A stretch of 64,000 bases of DNA from Devosia sp. YR412 (GTDB taxonomy: Bacteria; Pseudomonadota; Alphaproteobacteria; Rhizobiales; Devosiaceae), in the NCBI RefSeq assembly GCF_900110945.1, contig NZ_FOFL01000003.1:310001-374000 (forward strand), read 5' to 3'. The first letter of the stretch is position 1; each line of letters starts with the position of its first letter. Shown here in pieces: positions 26,911 to 37,728 of this stretch. The position numbers and the translations under genes are program-made. The notes below the pieces were generated by a model, which did no database searches, had not been told where the DNA came from, and worked only from the letters and a program-made list of their open reading frames with translations.

Positions 26911-27273
26911 TCAGGTGCGACGTTTTTCGACCTCTGATCTGCGATAGAAAATGGTCCTGCCCTTTTTCCTTCTTGATACCCAAGTCGATGCCGGTTCAAG
27001 ACCACGGCCTATCAGCACGCCGAATTCGAAACCCGACACCAAGTCCTTCTTCAGCGCGGTCTTCGAGACATAAGTGCGATGAAAATCTTCGATCTGGGCA
27101 CGATCGAAAACGTGGGTAAGACCGGCCGGCAGTTGGTCCGTCGTGGGGCTGGAGAGAAAACCGTTCGTGGCTAGATTGCGGATGTTCCCTGCCCTAGTAC
27201 CAAGGAACGCTGCCACCTCCCTAGCTTTCATGGGGCGCTCGATGCCAGCAACTACGCTCAAAACCTCAGCCAT
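26911..27273 (-). CDS. Small DNA-binding-like protein, possibly a TniQ-type fragment
   Basis: A 120-residue basic protein starting MAEVLSVVAGIERPMKAREV. An HTH-like block (VAAFLGTRAGNIRNLATNGF) is followed by FDRAQIEDFHRTYVS, then a second helix-rich block ending FYRRSEVEKRR. The pattern of two HTH units with the FxxxYVS and FYRR motifs resembles the C-terminal DNA-binding part of TniQ-like or similar mobile-element proteins, so it may be a remnant. It follows the Tat-type reductase by 22 bp on the same strand. Codon use is less GC-rich than that of its neighbours. Confidence 0.6.
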   Translation of the reverse strand: MAEVLSVVAGIERPMKAREVAAFLGTRAGNIRNLATNGFLSSPTTDQLPAGLTHVFDRAQIEDFHRTYVSKTALKKDLVSGFEFGVLIGRGLEPASTWVSRRKKGRTIFYRRSEVEKRRT

Positions 27274-27275
27274 GA

Positions 27276-28453
<1,178 letters not shown>

Positions 28454-28497
28454 ATTGCGTTCCTTTCGTTTATGGGGTCGTGCGTTCTTTTCAGCTT

Positions 28498-29505
<1,008 letters not shown>

Positions 29506-29545
29506 TCAAGCAGGCCGGGGCGCCGACGGCGCCCCGGATGATCGG

Positions 29546-30283
29546 CTAGCCCTCCTGCGCGGTGGGGCGATAGAGGATCTCGTTGACGTCCATGTCGGCC
29601 GGCTGGCTGATGGCGAAGAGCACGCAGCGGCCGAAGCTCGAGGCCGGGATAGCCAGCTTTTCGTAGAAGCCGGCAATGCCCTCGGCCACGCCCGGTGCTT
29701 TGACCGAAGCGGGCAGCTCGGTATCCACGGCACCGGGGGAGATGATGGTGGTGCGGATATTGTAAGCTTTGACCTCCTGCCGCAGGCCTTCCGAGATGAC
29801 CCGGACGGCATGCTTGGTCGCGGCATAGACGGCATTGCCCTGGCGCACCGTATGGCCGGCGACGGAGGAGACATTGATGAAATGGCCGCTCTTCTGGGCC
29901 TGAAAGTGCGGCAGGGCCGCGGCAATGCCCCAGAGCACGCCCTTGATATTGACGTCGATCGCCTGGTCCCATTCGTCGAGACGGGCCATGTCGAGCGGCG
30001 CCAGTGGCATGATGCCGGCATTATTGATGACGACATCGACGCGACCAAAGGTCGTCACGGCAAAGTCGATGAAGGCGCGAACCTGGTCGCGATCGGTGAC
30101 ATCGAGGGCAAAGACCGCGACATTGGCCGCGCCGAGTTCATCGGCGAGCGCCTGCAACCGGTCGAGCCGGCGCGCGCCGAGCACCACCTTGGCCCCGGCC
30201 GCCACAAGTTGCCGCGCCGTCTCGGCACCGAGGCCCGAGCTGGCGCCGGTTATGGCGACGATTTTTCCACTTACGTTTTCCAT
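29546..30283 (-). CDS. Short-chain dehydrogenase/reductase
   Basis: A 245-residue classical SDR. It has [12 protein letters not shown] (cofactor), [34 protein letters not shown] (Ser, Tyr and Lys of the YxxxK motif) and [10 protein letters not shown]. The start [12 protein letters not shown] follows AGGAAATACC. It is most similar by eye to YdfG/serine-3-dehydrogenase-like SDRs that prefer NADP. It is the second gene of the leftward reductase operon. Confidence 0.92.
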   Translation of the reverse strand: MENVSGKIVAITGASSGLGAETARQLVAAGAKVVLGARRLDRLQALADELGAANVAVFALDVTDRDQVRAFIDFAVTTFGRVDVVINNAGIMPLAPLDMARLDEWDQAIDVNIKGVLWGIAAALPHFQAQKSGHFINVSSVAGHTVRQGNAVYAATKHAVRVISEGLRQEVKAYNIRTTIISPGAVDTELPASVKAPGVAEGIAGFYEKLAIPASSFGRCVLFAISQPADMDVNEILYRPTAQEG

Positions 30284-30308
30284 GGTATTTCCTAGTTCAG
30301 GCGAAAGC

Positions 30309-31190
30309 TCATGCCTCGGGAATGGCACGGCCATAGGCTTCAAGAGTGATGGCTTCAGGTTCAGGTCCACCGCGCATACCGGTGTCGAGCGCATCGATCT
30401 GCGCTATCTGTTCAGCCGACAGGGTGAAATCGAAGACATCGAAATTCTCGGCAATGCGGGCGGGTTTGACCGACTTGGGGATCACCGAGCGGCCCTCCTG
30501 CAGGTGCCAGGCCAGCATCACCTGGGCGGCGGACTTGCCATGCAGGCGGGCGATCTCGACGATCACCGGATCCTCGAGCGTGCTCTTGTTGCCGCCGCGA
30601 TAGAAGGTAATGCCGCCGATGGGCGACCAGGCTTGGGTCAGGATGTCGTGCTGTTTGTTCAGTTCCTGCAGCTTTCGTTGCTGGAAATAGGGGTGCACCT
30701 CGATCTGGTTGACCGTGGGGACGACCTTGGCGGCAGCCAGCAGTTGCTCGATATGCTCGGGCATGAAATTGCTCACGCCGATGGCGCGCACCTTGCCGTC
30801 GGCCAACAGCGTCTCCAGCGCCCGATAGGCATCCAGGGTCTTGTCGAAGGCCGAGGGCAGGGCCTGGTGCAGGATCAGCAGGTCGATCTGCTCGATGCCC
30901 AGCTTGGCGGCGCTCTTGTCGAAGCCGTGCAGCGTCTGCTCATAGCCGTAGTCGCTGATCCAGATCTTGGTCTCGATGAAGATGTCGGATCGCGCCAGGC
31001 CCGAGCGGGCGATGGCGGCGCCGACTTCGCGCTCATTGCCATAGGCCGCGGCGGTATCGATATGGCGATAGCCGACGCGCAGCGCCGCTTCCACCGCCTG
31101 GCTGGTTTCTTCGGGCGGCGTCTGGAACACGCCCAGGCCCAGGGCCGGCATGGTAACGCCATTGTTCAAGGTTAAATTCGACACCGACAT
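30309..31190 (-). CDS. Aldo/keto reductase (2,5-diketogluconate reductase type)
   Basis: A 293-residue aldo/keto reductase of the AKR5 type. [13 protein letters not shown] carries the catalytic Asp and Tyr, [12 protein letters not shown] the Lys and LLILHQAL the His; the cofactor loop is [15 protein letters not shown]. Such enzymes reduce 2,5-diketo-D-gluconate, methylglyoxal or other dicarbonyls. AGGAG lies nine bases before the ATG. It is the first gene of the leftward operon and has in its promoter a 17-bp element similar to one in front of the cytochrome P460 gene. Confidence 0.92.
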   Translation of the reverse strand: MSVSNLTLNNGVTMPALGLGVFQTPPEETSQAVEAALRVGYRHIDTAAAYGNEREVGAAIARSGLARSDIFIETKIWISDYGYEQTLHGFDKSAAKLGIEQIDLLILHQALPSAFDKTLDAYRALETLLADGKVRAIGVSNFMPEHIEQLLAAAKVVPTVNQIEVHPYFQQRKLQELNKQHDILTQAWSPIGGITFYRGGNKSTLEDPVIVEIARLHGKSAAQVMLAWHLQEGRSVIPKSVKPARIAENFDVFDFTLSAEQIAQIDALDTGMRGGPEPEAITLEAYGRAIPEA

Positions 31191-31235
31191 TCGGAGCTCC
31201 TACGCATCGAGTGGTTTTTTCTGTGCAATAGCTAG

Positions 31236-31252
31236 GCCCGATCAGGGGCGTC
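31236..31252. promoter_or_regulatory. Promoter element shared with the cytochrome P460 gene (copy 1)
   Basis: GCCCGATCAGGGGCGTC, followed by GATTAGGACC, lies 46 bp before the first gene of the reductase operon. A copy with two mismatches is at 33667-33683. A LysR regulator is the likely reader (inference). Confidence 0.45.
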
Positions 31253-31438
31253 GATTAGGACCTCGATGGCACTTGGGCCAAGAACCCCAGCTAATGAATA
31301 GAAGTGGCATCCAGATGCGTTGGGCACCTTCAGCTGCGGCGATTGAGTGGCCAGCCTTATCGGCGCTATCGGCACTGCCGGGCTAGCCATACCATCGGGC
31401 CAGCGCGATGTTGGTGGGGCAATGACAGCATCGGACCC

Positions 31439-32476
31439 ATGCCAAAGACCAAGTCTTCAGCCACCCGCTCCGGGAAGCGCAGCCGCGGCCAGGCCCTCGC
31501 TGGCTGGCTCGTGACCATGGGACTGTCGACGGCGCCGCTCGCCGCCGGGCTCGAGCCGCTGGCGGCCATCACCCAGGCGCAACCCGGTGATGCGGTACAT
31601 TTCGGCGTGGATGACGCCCTGGCGGATATCGTGCGGAATCCGGCCTTCGCTGGCTTGGGCCAGCATCTGCTGCCGCGGCCGGGGCCGCTGTTCGATGCCG
31701 ATCTGAAGCTCAGAGCGATCGCTTCGCTATTGCCCTATCACAGCAATGTCCACCCCGAAGAGATTGCCGGGTCGCTCGATCGCCTGGCCGCGGACGCCCT
31801 CGCCGGACAACAGGTTTTCTACCCGATCTACGGGGAAAACGAGATCGCCCGGGATCCGGCGAAAGCAGATACCGGACTGTTCCTGTTGCGGGGCCATCCC
31901 GGCGCGCCCTTTGCGCTGATCGCCCCGGGCGGCGGATTTTCCTATGTCGGAACCTTGCATGAGGGCCTGCCTTATGCGCAAACCATCAGCGACCTCGGGT
32001 ACAATGCCTTCGTGCTGCGCTATCGGGTCGGCCAGGGCCAGCGCGTGGCCACCGAGGATATGGCGGCAGCACTCTCGTTCATCTTTGCGCATGCTGACGC
32101 GCTGGATGTTGGCACCGACAAGTACTCCGTCTGGGGCAGTTCGGCCGGGGCCCGCATGGCGGCGCTGATCGGCTCGCATGGCGTTGCCGCCTTTGGTGGC
32201 GACGATCTGCCCGGGCCCGCTGCCGTGGTGATGGCCTATACCAGCCATGCGGACATCGCCCCAGTGGAACCACCCACCTATGTGATCGTCGGCCAGCATG
32301 ACGGGATTGCGCCGCCGTCGGCCATGGAGGCGCGGGTGAAGGCGCTCCGGGCGCGCGGCACATCGGTGCAATATCGCGTCGTGCCGGGTGTCGCCCATGG
32401 CTTCGGCACCGGGCAGGGCACGCCGGCGGAAGGCTGGATCGCCGAAGCCGTCGCCTTCTGGCAGGTCGCGCCCTAG
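31439..32476 (+). CDS. Alpha/beta-hydrolase, acetyl-esterase-like, exported
   Basis: A 345-residue hydrolase with a basic N-terminus (TRSGKRSRGQALAGW) and a hydrophobic segment to about residue 42 that may act as a signal or anchor. The catalytic Ser is in VWGSSAGARMAA, the Asp in VGQHDGIAPP and the His in VAHGFGTG; GGGFSYVG forms the oxyanion-side loop. It resembles the BD-FAE/acetyl esterase group. The chosen ATG has no clear ribosome site. It converges on the cytochrome b-like gene with a four-base stop overlap. Confidence 0.82.
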   Translation: MPKTKSSATRSGKRSRGQALAGWLVTMGLSTAPLAAGLEPLAAITQAQPGDAVHFGVDDALADIVRNPAFAGLGQHLLPRPGPLFDADLKLRAIASLLPYHSNVHPEEIAGSLDRLAADALAGQQVFYPIYGENEIARDPAKADTGLFLLRGHPGAPFALIAPGGGFSYVGTLHEGLPYAQTISDLGYNAFVLRYRVGQGQRVATEDMAAALSFIFAHADALDVGTDKYSVWGSSAGARMAALIGSHGVAAFGGDDLPGPAAVVMAYTSHADIAPVEPPTYVIVGQHDGIAPPSAMEARVKALRARGTSVQYRVVPGVAHGFGTGQGTPAEGWIAEAVAFWQVAP

Positions 32477-33165
32477 ACGGCGCGGGTGCTGCGCAGGGAC
32501 TGCAGGGCCGCTGCCATGTAATGGCCGATGCAAGCGAAGAGCCCGACGATCGCGCCATAGTGGAGCATGAAGCCGCCCGCATTGGTGGTGAAGTCCCACA
32601 TGTCGAGCGCCGGGATGTTGAGCAGCTTGTCGACCAGCAAGACCTGCATCATGCTGTAGGCGCCATAAAGCGCGATCAGCAGCGCGCCGGCCCGGGCGAT
32701 CCAGCCTATGGCAGGGAAGTCCACGGCGAGATGCCGCCTCGCCAGGGCCATGACTCGCGACCAGTGCAGCCCCAGATGCAGCCCCATGGCAACAAGCGCC
32801 CAATAGGCCACGAGCACATGCGCCTCGCGGGCCGAGTAGCCGACATCGATCGGCAGGAAGGCAAACAGCGTCTGCGAGACCATCAGGCTGGTGACGGCGA
32901 GACCGAGCATCAGCAGCAGGATCGCGGCATTGATCAGCGCCGCATAGCCTCGCCGGGGGGGCCAGCGGCCCTTGCCGAGGGCACCATACCAGCGCAGCAC
33001 GGTGAAGTTGTGCAGGATCAGCAGCGCCAGAAACAGGGTGCCGACGATCTCGTGGAACAGGTTGCCCTGCCACCAATAGGCCAGGCCAAGGACGAACAGG
33101 ACCGCGGCGGCCAGAACCACCGCGAGCCTTGTGGCAGGGCTAACGCTCAGGCCGGCGCTCATCAC
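32473..33165 (-). CDS. Cytochrome b-like membrane protein (DUF4405)
   Basis: A 230-residue inner-membrane protein with about six helices. Histidines typical of b-haem ligands occur in helices around LFHEIVGTL and LLILHNFTVL, in REAHVLVAYW and MGLHLGLHW, and in GFMLHYG and CIGHYM, as in the DUF4405/cytochrome b561-like group. It overlaps the P460 gene by four bases (ATGA) and so is translationally coupled to it. The pair probably passes electrons between the quinone pool and the periplasmic haem protein. Confidence 0.82.
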   Translation of the reverse strand: MMSAGLSVSPATRLAVVLAAAVLFVLGLAYWWQGNLFHEIVGTLFLALLILHNFTVLRWYGALGKGRWPPRRGYAALINAAILLLMLGLAVTSLMVSQTLFAFLPIDVGYSAREAHVLVAYWALVAMGLHLGLHWSRVMALARRHLAVDFPAIGWIARAGALLIALYGAYSMMQVLLVDKLLNIPALDMWDFTTNAGGFMLHYGAIVGLFACIGHYMAAALQSLRSTRAV

Positions 33166-33620
33166 TCGCTCAGGATATCGCTGAAGGTGAACATGAATTC
33201 GCTGTCGCCGCGCGATTGGTGGCAGCCCATGCAGCGGTCGGCCGCCTCGGCCGTGTTGTTGGACTTGTCGGGATGGAAGGCTTGGAACTGCCAGTCGCCG
33301 GTGCGATTGGCGTAATCTTCCCCCCAGCCGGCGCCCTTCTGCATGATGAAATAGCGGAACACTTCGCCGCCGCGATAATCAACCAGCACGACGTGGGTGC
33401 CATCGGGCATGGGTTGACCGGCCCGCACGGCGGCAAGGGCCTCGGGCGAGGTCAGCATATGCTCGGTGACTTCGCCGCGGGTGACCGTCGTATAGTGCTC
33501 GAGCGCCTCGAGGTCGGGGAAAACGACGCGGTTCGGCTCGGCGGCCGCGGGCAGCACCTCAAGGGCAAAAATACCGGCGAGCAGCAAGCCGCCCAGGGCG
33601 AAGGGAATACGGAAAGTCAT
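33162..33620 (-). CDS. Cytochrome P460-family haem protein, periplasmic
   Basis: A 152-residue protein with a signal peptide (FALGGLLLAGIFALEVLPAAA) and a P460-type body: VVLVDYRGGEVFRYFIMQKG, YANRTGDWQFQAF and the covalent haem site CMGCH (Cys130-His134). P460 proteins bind c-type haem with an extra protein cross-link and handle hydroxylamine, NO or peroxide. The gene is followed by the cytochrome b-like gene. The promoter region holds an element shared with the reductase operon. Confidence 0.88.
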   Translation of the reverse strand: MTFRIPFALGGLLLAGIFALEVLPAAAEPNRVVFPDLEALEHYTTVTRGEVTEHMLTSPEALAAVRAGQPMPDGTHVVLVDYRGGEVFRYFIMQKGAGWGEDYANRTGDWQFQAFHPDKSNNTAEAADRCMGCHQSRGDSEFMFTFSDILSE

Positions 33621-33666
33621 GCGGCCTCATCGGGTTGTTCGGGTCCAAGTTAGGCACTCGGTCCCT

Positions 33667-33683
33667 GCCCGATTAGGCGCGTC
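33667..33683. promoter_or_regulatory. Promoter element shared with the reductase operon (copy 2)
   Basis: GCCCGATTAGGCGCGTC lies 47 bp before the P460 start, followed by TGCCCGATAGGTCCGAT, which repeats the GCCCGAT core. It matches 31236-31252 at 15 of 17 positions. Confidence 0.45.
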
Positions 33684-33728
33684 TGCCCGATAGGTCCGAT
33701 AAGCGGTGCTTCTCAGTCCGTACGGACC

Positions 33729-34637
33729 TCAAGCCGTCTGGGCAGCGCCGCGATAGCGCATGGCGTCGACGAAGAGCGAGAAGGCCGCCGAATGGTGGCG
33801 GCGGTTGGGATAGTAGAGATGGTAGCCGGTAAAGGTCGGGCTCCAGTCCTCGAGCACCCGCACCAGGCGCCCCGCAGCGATATGCTCCAGCACCTGGTCC
33901 TCGGGCAGGTAGGAGAGGCCGATTCCCTCCAGCACCGAGGCGAGCCGCATGCCGGTATTGTTGAACACGGCCTGGCCTTCGACCCGCACCTTGATCTCGT
34001 GGCCGTGCTTTTCGAATTCCCAGGGAAACAGCGTGCCATAGGTGGGCAGGCGGATATTGATGCAGTTATGCCCGGTCAGGTCTTCCGGGGTAACCGGCGC
34101 CGGAAAACGAGCGAAATAGTCCGGCGTCCCCACCACGGCCATGCAAATGTCCGGGCTGATCCGCACCGCGATCATGTCCCGGGCGATCTGCGCCCCCAGC
34201 CGCACACCAGCGTCGTAGCGCTCGGCGACGATGTCGGTGAGACCATAGTCGACGATGATCTCGACATTGATGCCGGGATTGTCGCCGAGGAATTTGGGCA
34301 GGGCCGGTCCGATGACCGACAGGGCCGGATGCTCGCCGGCAGTGATGCGGATCGTGCCCGAGGGCCGGTCCTTCATTTCCGACAGCGCGTTGACCTCGCC
34401 TTGGATCTCCTCGAAACGGGGTTCGAGACTTTTGAGCAGTTGTGCGCCGGCATCGGTTGGCGCCACGCTGCGGGTCGTTCGGGTCAGCAGGCGGATATCG
34501 AGGCGCTCTTCGAGGCCGCGAATGGTCTGGCTCAGCGAGGATTGCGACACGCCCAGCTTGGCCGCCGCCTTGGTGAAACTCTGCTCGCGGGCGACGACCA
34601 CGAAGGCAGCCAGGTCGTTGAAATTGGGCAGCGCCAT
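33729..34637 (-). CDS. LysR-family regulator
   Basis: A 302-residue LysR protein with the HTH QSFTKAAAKLGVSQSSLSQT (about residues 19-38) and the C-terminal FTGYHLYYPNRRHHSAAFSLF. It is a paralogue of the regulator at 24716-25612, with the same DIVAERYDAGVRLG and DMIAVRI blocks. It is located between an MFS pump and the P460/cytochrome b pair on the same strand. It may control the shared 17-bp elements at 31236 and 33667; this is unproven. Confidence 0.92.
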   Translation of the reverse strand: MALPNFNDLAAFVVVAREQSFTKAAAKLGVSQSSLSQTIRGLEERLDIRLLTRTTRSVAPTDAGAQLLKSLEPRFEEIQGEVNALSEMKDRPSGTIRITAGEHPALSVIGPALPKFLGDNPGINVEIIVDYGLTDIVAERYDAGVRLGAQIARDMIAVRISPDICMAVVGTPDYFARFPAPVTPEDLTGHNCINIRLPTYGTLFPWEFEKHGHEIKVRVEGQAVFNNTGMRLASVLEGIGLSYLPEDQVLEHIAAGRLVRVLEDWSPTFTGYHLYYPNRRHHSAAFSLFVDAMRYRGAAQTA

Positions 34638-34737
34638 TCATTTGTCTCGCTTCTTGCTCGCAGGGGAACTTAGCTCCCCGTCAATAAGTGCGAAAGTGGC
34701 GCAACCTGACGTTTTGGTGACCCGGGCGTATTTCCCG

Positions 34738-36159
34738 TCAGGCGGGGCGGCTCCTGTGACCCTGCAGCCAGGAAAATTCGGGCTGCAGCGGCGCGATGAA
34801 GACCAGGATCAGGATGATCGCCAGGAGGTTCATCGCCGCAGCGCCCAGCAGGGCCATGTTGATCTGGTGACTGAGCAGGGCCGTGCCGACCAGATCGCTG
34901 GAACCGGCCGCGGCAAACACCACGACGAGCACGCTCAGCCCCAGCGAGCCGCCGATCTGATGCGCCACATTGACCATGCCCGAGGCGGCACCCTGGTCGC
35001 GCGGCTCGACCGCCCGCAGGCCGAATGTGGTGAGCGGTCCCAGAATGGCGCCATTGCCGAAGCCGAGAATGAGCATCGGTATGGACACGGCGGTCCAATA
35101 ATTGGCGCTCGGGCCGGCTTGGGCCAGGAGGAAAAGCCCGATGGCCAGTAGGCCGATGGCGATGACCAGCACGCCGGCCTGGCCAAGCCGCGCAGCCAGA
35201 CGGGGAACCGCCAGGGCGGCAATGAAGGTCGGGATGGTCATCGGCAAAAAGCCGATGCCGGCCCACAGCGGGGAAAAGCCCAGCACCTGCTGCATCAACT
35301 GGGTGGCAAAGAAGAAAAAGGCAACGATCGAGCCGACCACCAGCATGCGCGCGACGTAGGCCACCGAACGCTCCGCACTGGCGAACAGCCGCAGCGGCAG
35401 CACGGGCGCGGCGGCCCGCGACTCGATCCAGATAAAGCCGATCAGCACCAGGATGGCGACGGCAAAGGATGTCAGAGTCACCGGATGCCCAAAGCCGAGT
35501 GCCGCGGCATTGACGATGCCGTAGACCAGGGCGGTCGAGCCGATGGTCGAGGTCGCCGCACCCGGGATGTCGAACCTGGCATCGGTGCGTGCGGTCTCGC
35601 TCAGCACGCGGCGGACGGCAAACCACAGGCCAATGCCGACCGGCAGGTTGATGAGAAAGCCGACGCGCCAGGAGACGAGGCCGGCAAAGATGCCGCCAAG
35701 CACCAGGCCCAGGCTGGCGCCGAAACCGGCCACCATGGAATAGAGCGACAGGGCCCGTGTGCGCTCGCGGCCTTCCGCGAAGGTCGCCGAGATGATCGAC
35801 AGCACGGTCGGCGCAAGTATCGAGGCGCCGATGCCCTGCACGGCCCGCGCGGCGATCAGCTCCCAGGCGGTCTGCGACAGGCCGATCACCACCGAGGACA
35901 GGGTGAACAGCATGATGCCGACGAGGAAGATCCGTTTGCGCCCGAAGGCATCGCCCAGCCGCGCCGACAGCAGCAGGAAGCCGCCGAAGCAGAGGAGATA
36001 GGCATTCTGCACCCAACTAAGCGACACCGGATCGAGCGCCATGGTCACGCCGATTTCCGGCAGGCCGGTATAGACGATGGAAAGATCGAGCACGATCATG
36101 AAATAGGCGGTGAGCACGATCGCCAGGATCGTGTTGGGATTGGATTTCGGCACGGACAT
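34738..36159 (-). CDS. MFS drug-type exporter, DHA2 family (14 TM)
   Basis: A 473-residue transporter. Motif A-like LSARLGDAFGRKR follows helix 2, and about 14 hydrophobic helices can be counted, matching EmrB/QacA-type drug:proton antiporters. LDLSIVYTGLPEIG, the first-helix motif D, is typical of DHA2. The C-terminus is short. It is divergent from apbE and upstream of the LysR gene on the same strand. It may export a product or toxic carbonyl substrate of the reductase locus. Confidence 0.9.
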   Translation of the reverse strand: MSVPKSNPNTILAIVLTAYFMIVLDLSIVYTGLPEIGVTMALDPVSLSWVQNAYLLCFGGFLLLSARLGDAFGRKRIFLVGIMLFTLSSVVIGLSQTAWELIAARAVQGIGASILAPTVLSIISATFAEGRERTRALSLYSMVAGFGASLGLVLGGIFAGLVSWRVGFLINLPVGIGLWFAVRRVLSETARTDARFDIPGAATSTIGSTALVYGIVNAAALGFGHPVTLTSFAVAILVLIGFIWIESRAAAPVLPLRLFASAERSVAYVARMLVVGSIVAFFFFATQLMQQVLGFSPLWAGIGFLPMTIPTFIAALAVPRLAARLGQAGVLVIAIGLLAIGLFLLAQAGPSANYWTAVSIPMLILGFGNGAILGPLTTFGLRAVEPRDQGAASGMVNVAHQIGGSLGLSVLVVVFAAAGSSDLVGTALLSHQINMALLGAAAMNLLAIILILVFIAPLQPEFSWLQGHRSRPA

Positions 36160-36433
36160 GAGCGCTCATTTCTGCCCGCGGACAGGTCGCGGGCACCAGG
36201 TGCAGCCATTCTTCTGGCTGCGGGTGACAACCCTGCTGACCTGGTGGCAAGGCTGAACCTAAGCGGCCGAAAGGTCGGACTGTAGACGCCCAAATCATCA
36301 CGGTCTTAGTGGCCTGGCTAATCAATCCGACGAGGAGGACCCAGTAGCTGGTGTGCGTATTGATCGAAAATGACACTAGGTCCATGCGTCGAGGCGGCAT
36401 AATCCGAATGCTGGCCCGGGCGTTGTGGTTGTC
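36160..36433. other. Divergent spacer between MFS pump and apbE
   Basis: This 274-bp stretch has no gene. It must hold the promoters of the pump and of apbE. I see no clear paired -35/-10 or long inverted repeat; GGCTAATCAATCCG near 36317-36330 recalls the GATTAG/CTAATC half-sites of the LysR box at 25652. Confidence 0.4.
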
Positions 36434-37339
36434 ATGCAGAGCCAGACGCAAGCCCCGAACGACGCCAGCATGGGCGACCGTACAGTCAGCTTCGAAGGCA
36501 TCGGCACGCATTGGGTGATCGACACCGCCAAACCGATCGGCCCGGCGGTGCGCGCCGAGATCCTCGATTGCGTGGAGAGCTTCGACCGGCGTTGGTCCAG
36601 GTTTCGACCGGACTCGCTCGTGACCCGGATTGCCCGCGGCGAGGTGGACCAGATGGTTCTTCCCGACGAAGACATTGCCCTGTTCGAGCTCTACGACCGG
36701 CTGTCCGACTTGACCCATGGCGCCGTCGATCCCCTGGTCGGTGCCCAACTCGAACACTGGGGATACGATGCCAGCTATAGCCTCAGGCCAAAACCCGGAC
36801 GGCCGCCGCGAGACCAGAGTTGGGAAACGGCCCTTGTTCGACAAGGCGGCCAATTGCAGGTCAAACAACCCGTCACCATCGATTTCGGCGCCGCCGGCAA
36901 GGGGTTTCTGGTCGATCGGATCGCGGCGATCCTTGCCAAGGCAGGCCATGCCGATGTGTTGGTGGATGGCTCGGGCGACATGCGCCGCAGCGGATCGGGC
37001 ACGACCCGTGTAGGCCTGGAACATCCCTTTGCCGAGCGCAGCGTGATCGGGGTCGCCGACCTGGGTGTAAATGCGCTCTGTGCCTCTGCCACCAACCGAC
37101 GCGCCTGGGGCGATGGCTTGCATCACGTGCTCGATGCGCGCAGTGGCGATCCAGTGCGCAAGGTCGTGGCCACCTGGGTGACAGCCGCCAGCGCAACCGT
37201 GGCGGATGGCTTGGCGACGGCACTGTTTTTCGTGCCGGCCGCGCAACTCAGACCGCATTTCGATTTCGAAGCCGTCCGCATGTTCGTCGATGGCACCGCC
37301 GAACGAACGACCAACTTCCCCGGCACACTTTTCACCTAG
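36434..37339 (+). CDS. apbE: FAD:protein FMN transferase
   Basis: A 301-residue flavinyltransferase that attaches FMN covalently to a Ser/Thr of partner proteins. Conserved segments are FEGIGTHWVID, the SRFRPDSLVTRI motif, THGAVDPLVG, TIDFGAAGKGFLVDRI, LVDGSGDMRRSG (normally NxGGD) and HHVLDARSGDP. It lacks the signal peptide or lipobox seen in most ApbE proteins, so flavinylation may take place in the cytoplasm. The next gene, 8 bp downstream, encodes its probable target. A GTG at 36425 is an alternative start. Confidence 0.9.
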   Translation: MQSQTQAPNDASMGDRTVSFEGIGTHWVIDTAKPIGPAVRAEILDCVESFDRRWSRFRPDSLVTRIARGEVDQMVLPDEDIALFELYDRLSDLTHGAVDPLVGAQLEHWGYDASYSLRPKPGRPPRDQSWETALVRQGGQLQVKQPVTIDFGAAGKGFLVDRIAAILAKAGHADVLVDGSGDMRRSGSGTTRVGLEHPFAERSVIGVADLGVNALCASATNRRAWGDGLHHVLDARSGDPVRKVVATWVTAASATVADGLATALFFVPAAQLRPHFDFEAVRMFVDGTAERTTNFPGTLFT

Positions 37340-37347
37340 GAGACAAG

Positions 37348-37728
37348 ATGACTGACCCAATGCAGAGACTGCGCCTGTCCGGCGCCGCGGCAACTTTTCT
37401 GGCCTTCTCGGCCGCCAACGCGCACGCGCAGCCAGCGCCCTATCAGGACGGCACCTATACCGCCACCGGTGAATATGGCGGCCAGCCGTCCCACATCACC
37501 GTCACCGTCGAACTGCAGGATGGCATTATCCGCTCCGTCGACGTGGAGCCACATGCCTACGTACCGCGCTCGCTCGAATTGCAGGAGGCCTTCGCCGAAG
37601 CGGTCCCGGCTGTCGTGGTCGGCAAATCGATCGACGAGGTCAACGTCGGCAAGCTGGCCGGCTCGAGCGGCACCCCGGTCGGCTTCAACGACGCTATCGC
37701 ACAGATCAAGCGGCAGGCGGCAGTTTGA
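37348..37728 (+). CDS. Exported FMN-binding domain protein, probable ApbE substrate
   Basis: A 126-residue protein with a signal peptide ending about AANAHAQ. The rest is a single FMN_bind domain: GTYTATGEYGGQPSHITVTV, IIRSVDVEPHA and the C-terminal LAGSSGTPVGFNDAIAQIK. The flavin acceptor is expected in SSGTP, a variant of the usual SGAT motif. AGGAGACAAG precedes the ATG. Together with ApbE it forms a minimal exported flavoprotein unit that could exchange electrons with the nearby cytochromes or the Tat-exported reductase. Confidence 0.88.
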   Translation: MTDPMQRLRLSGAAATFLAFSAANAHAQPAPYQDGTYTATGEYGGQPSHITVTVELQDGIIRSVDVEPHAYVPRSLELQEAFAEAVPAVVVGKSIDEVNVGKLAGSSGTPVGFNDAIAQIKRQAAV

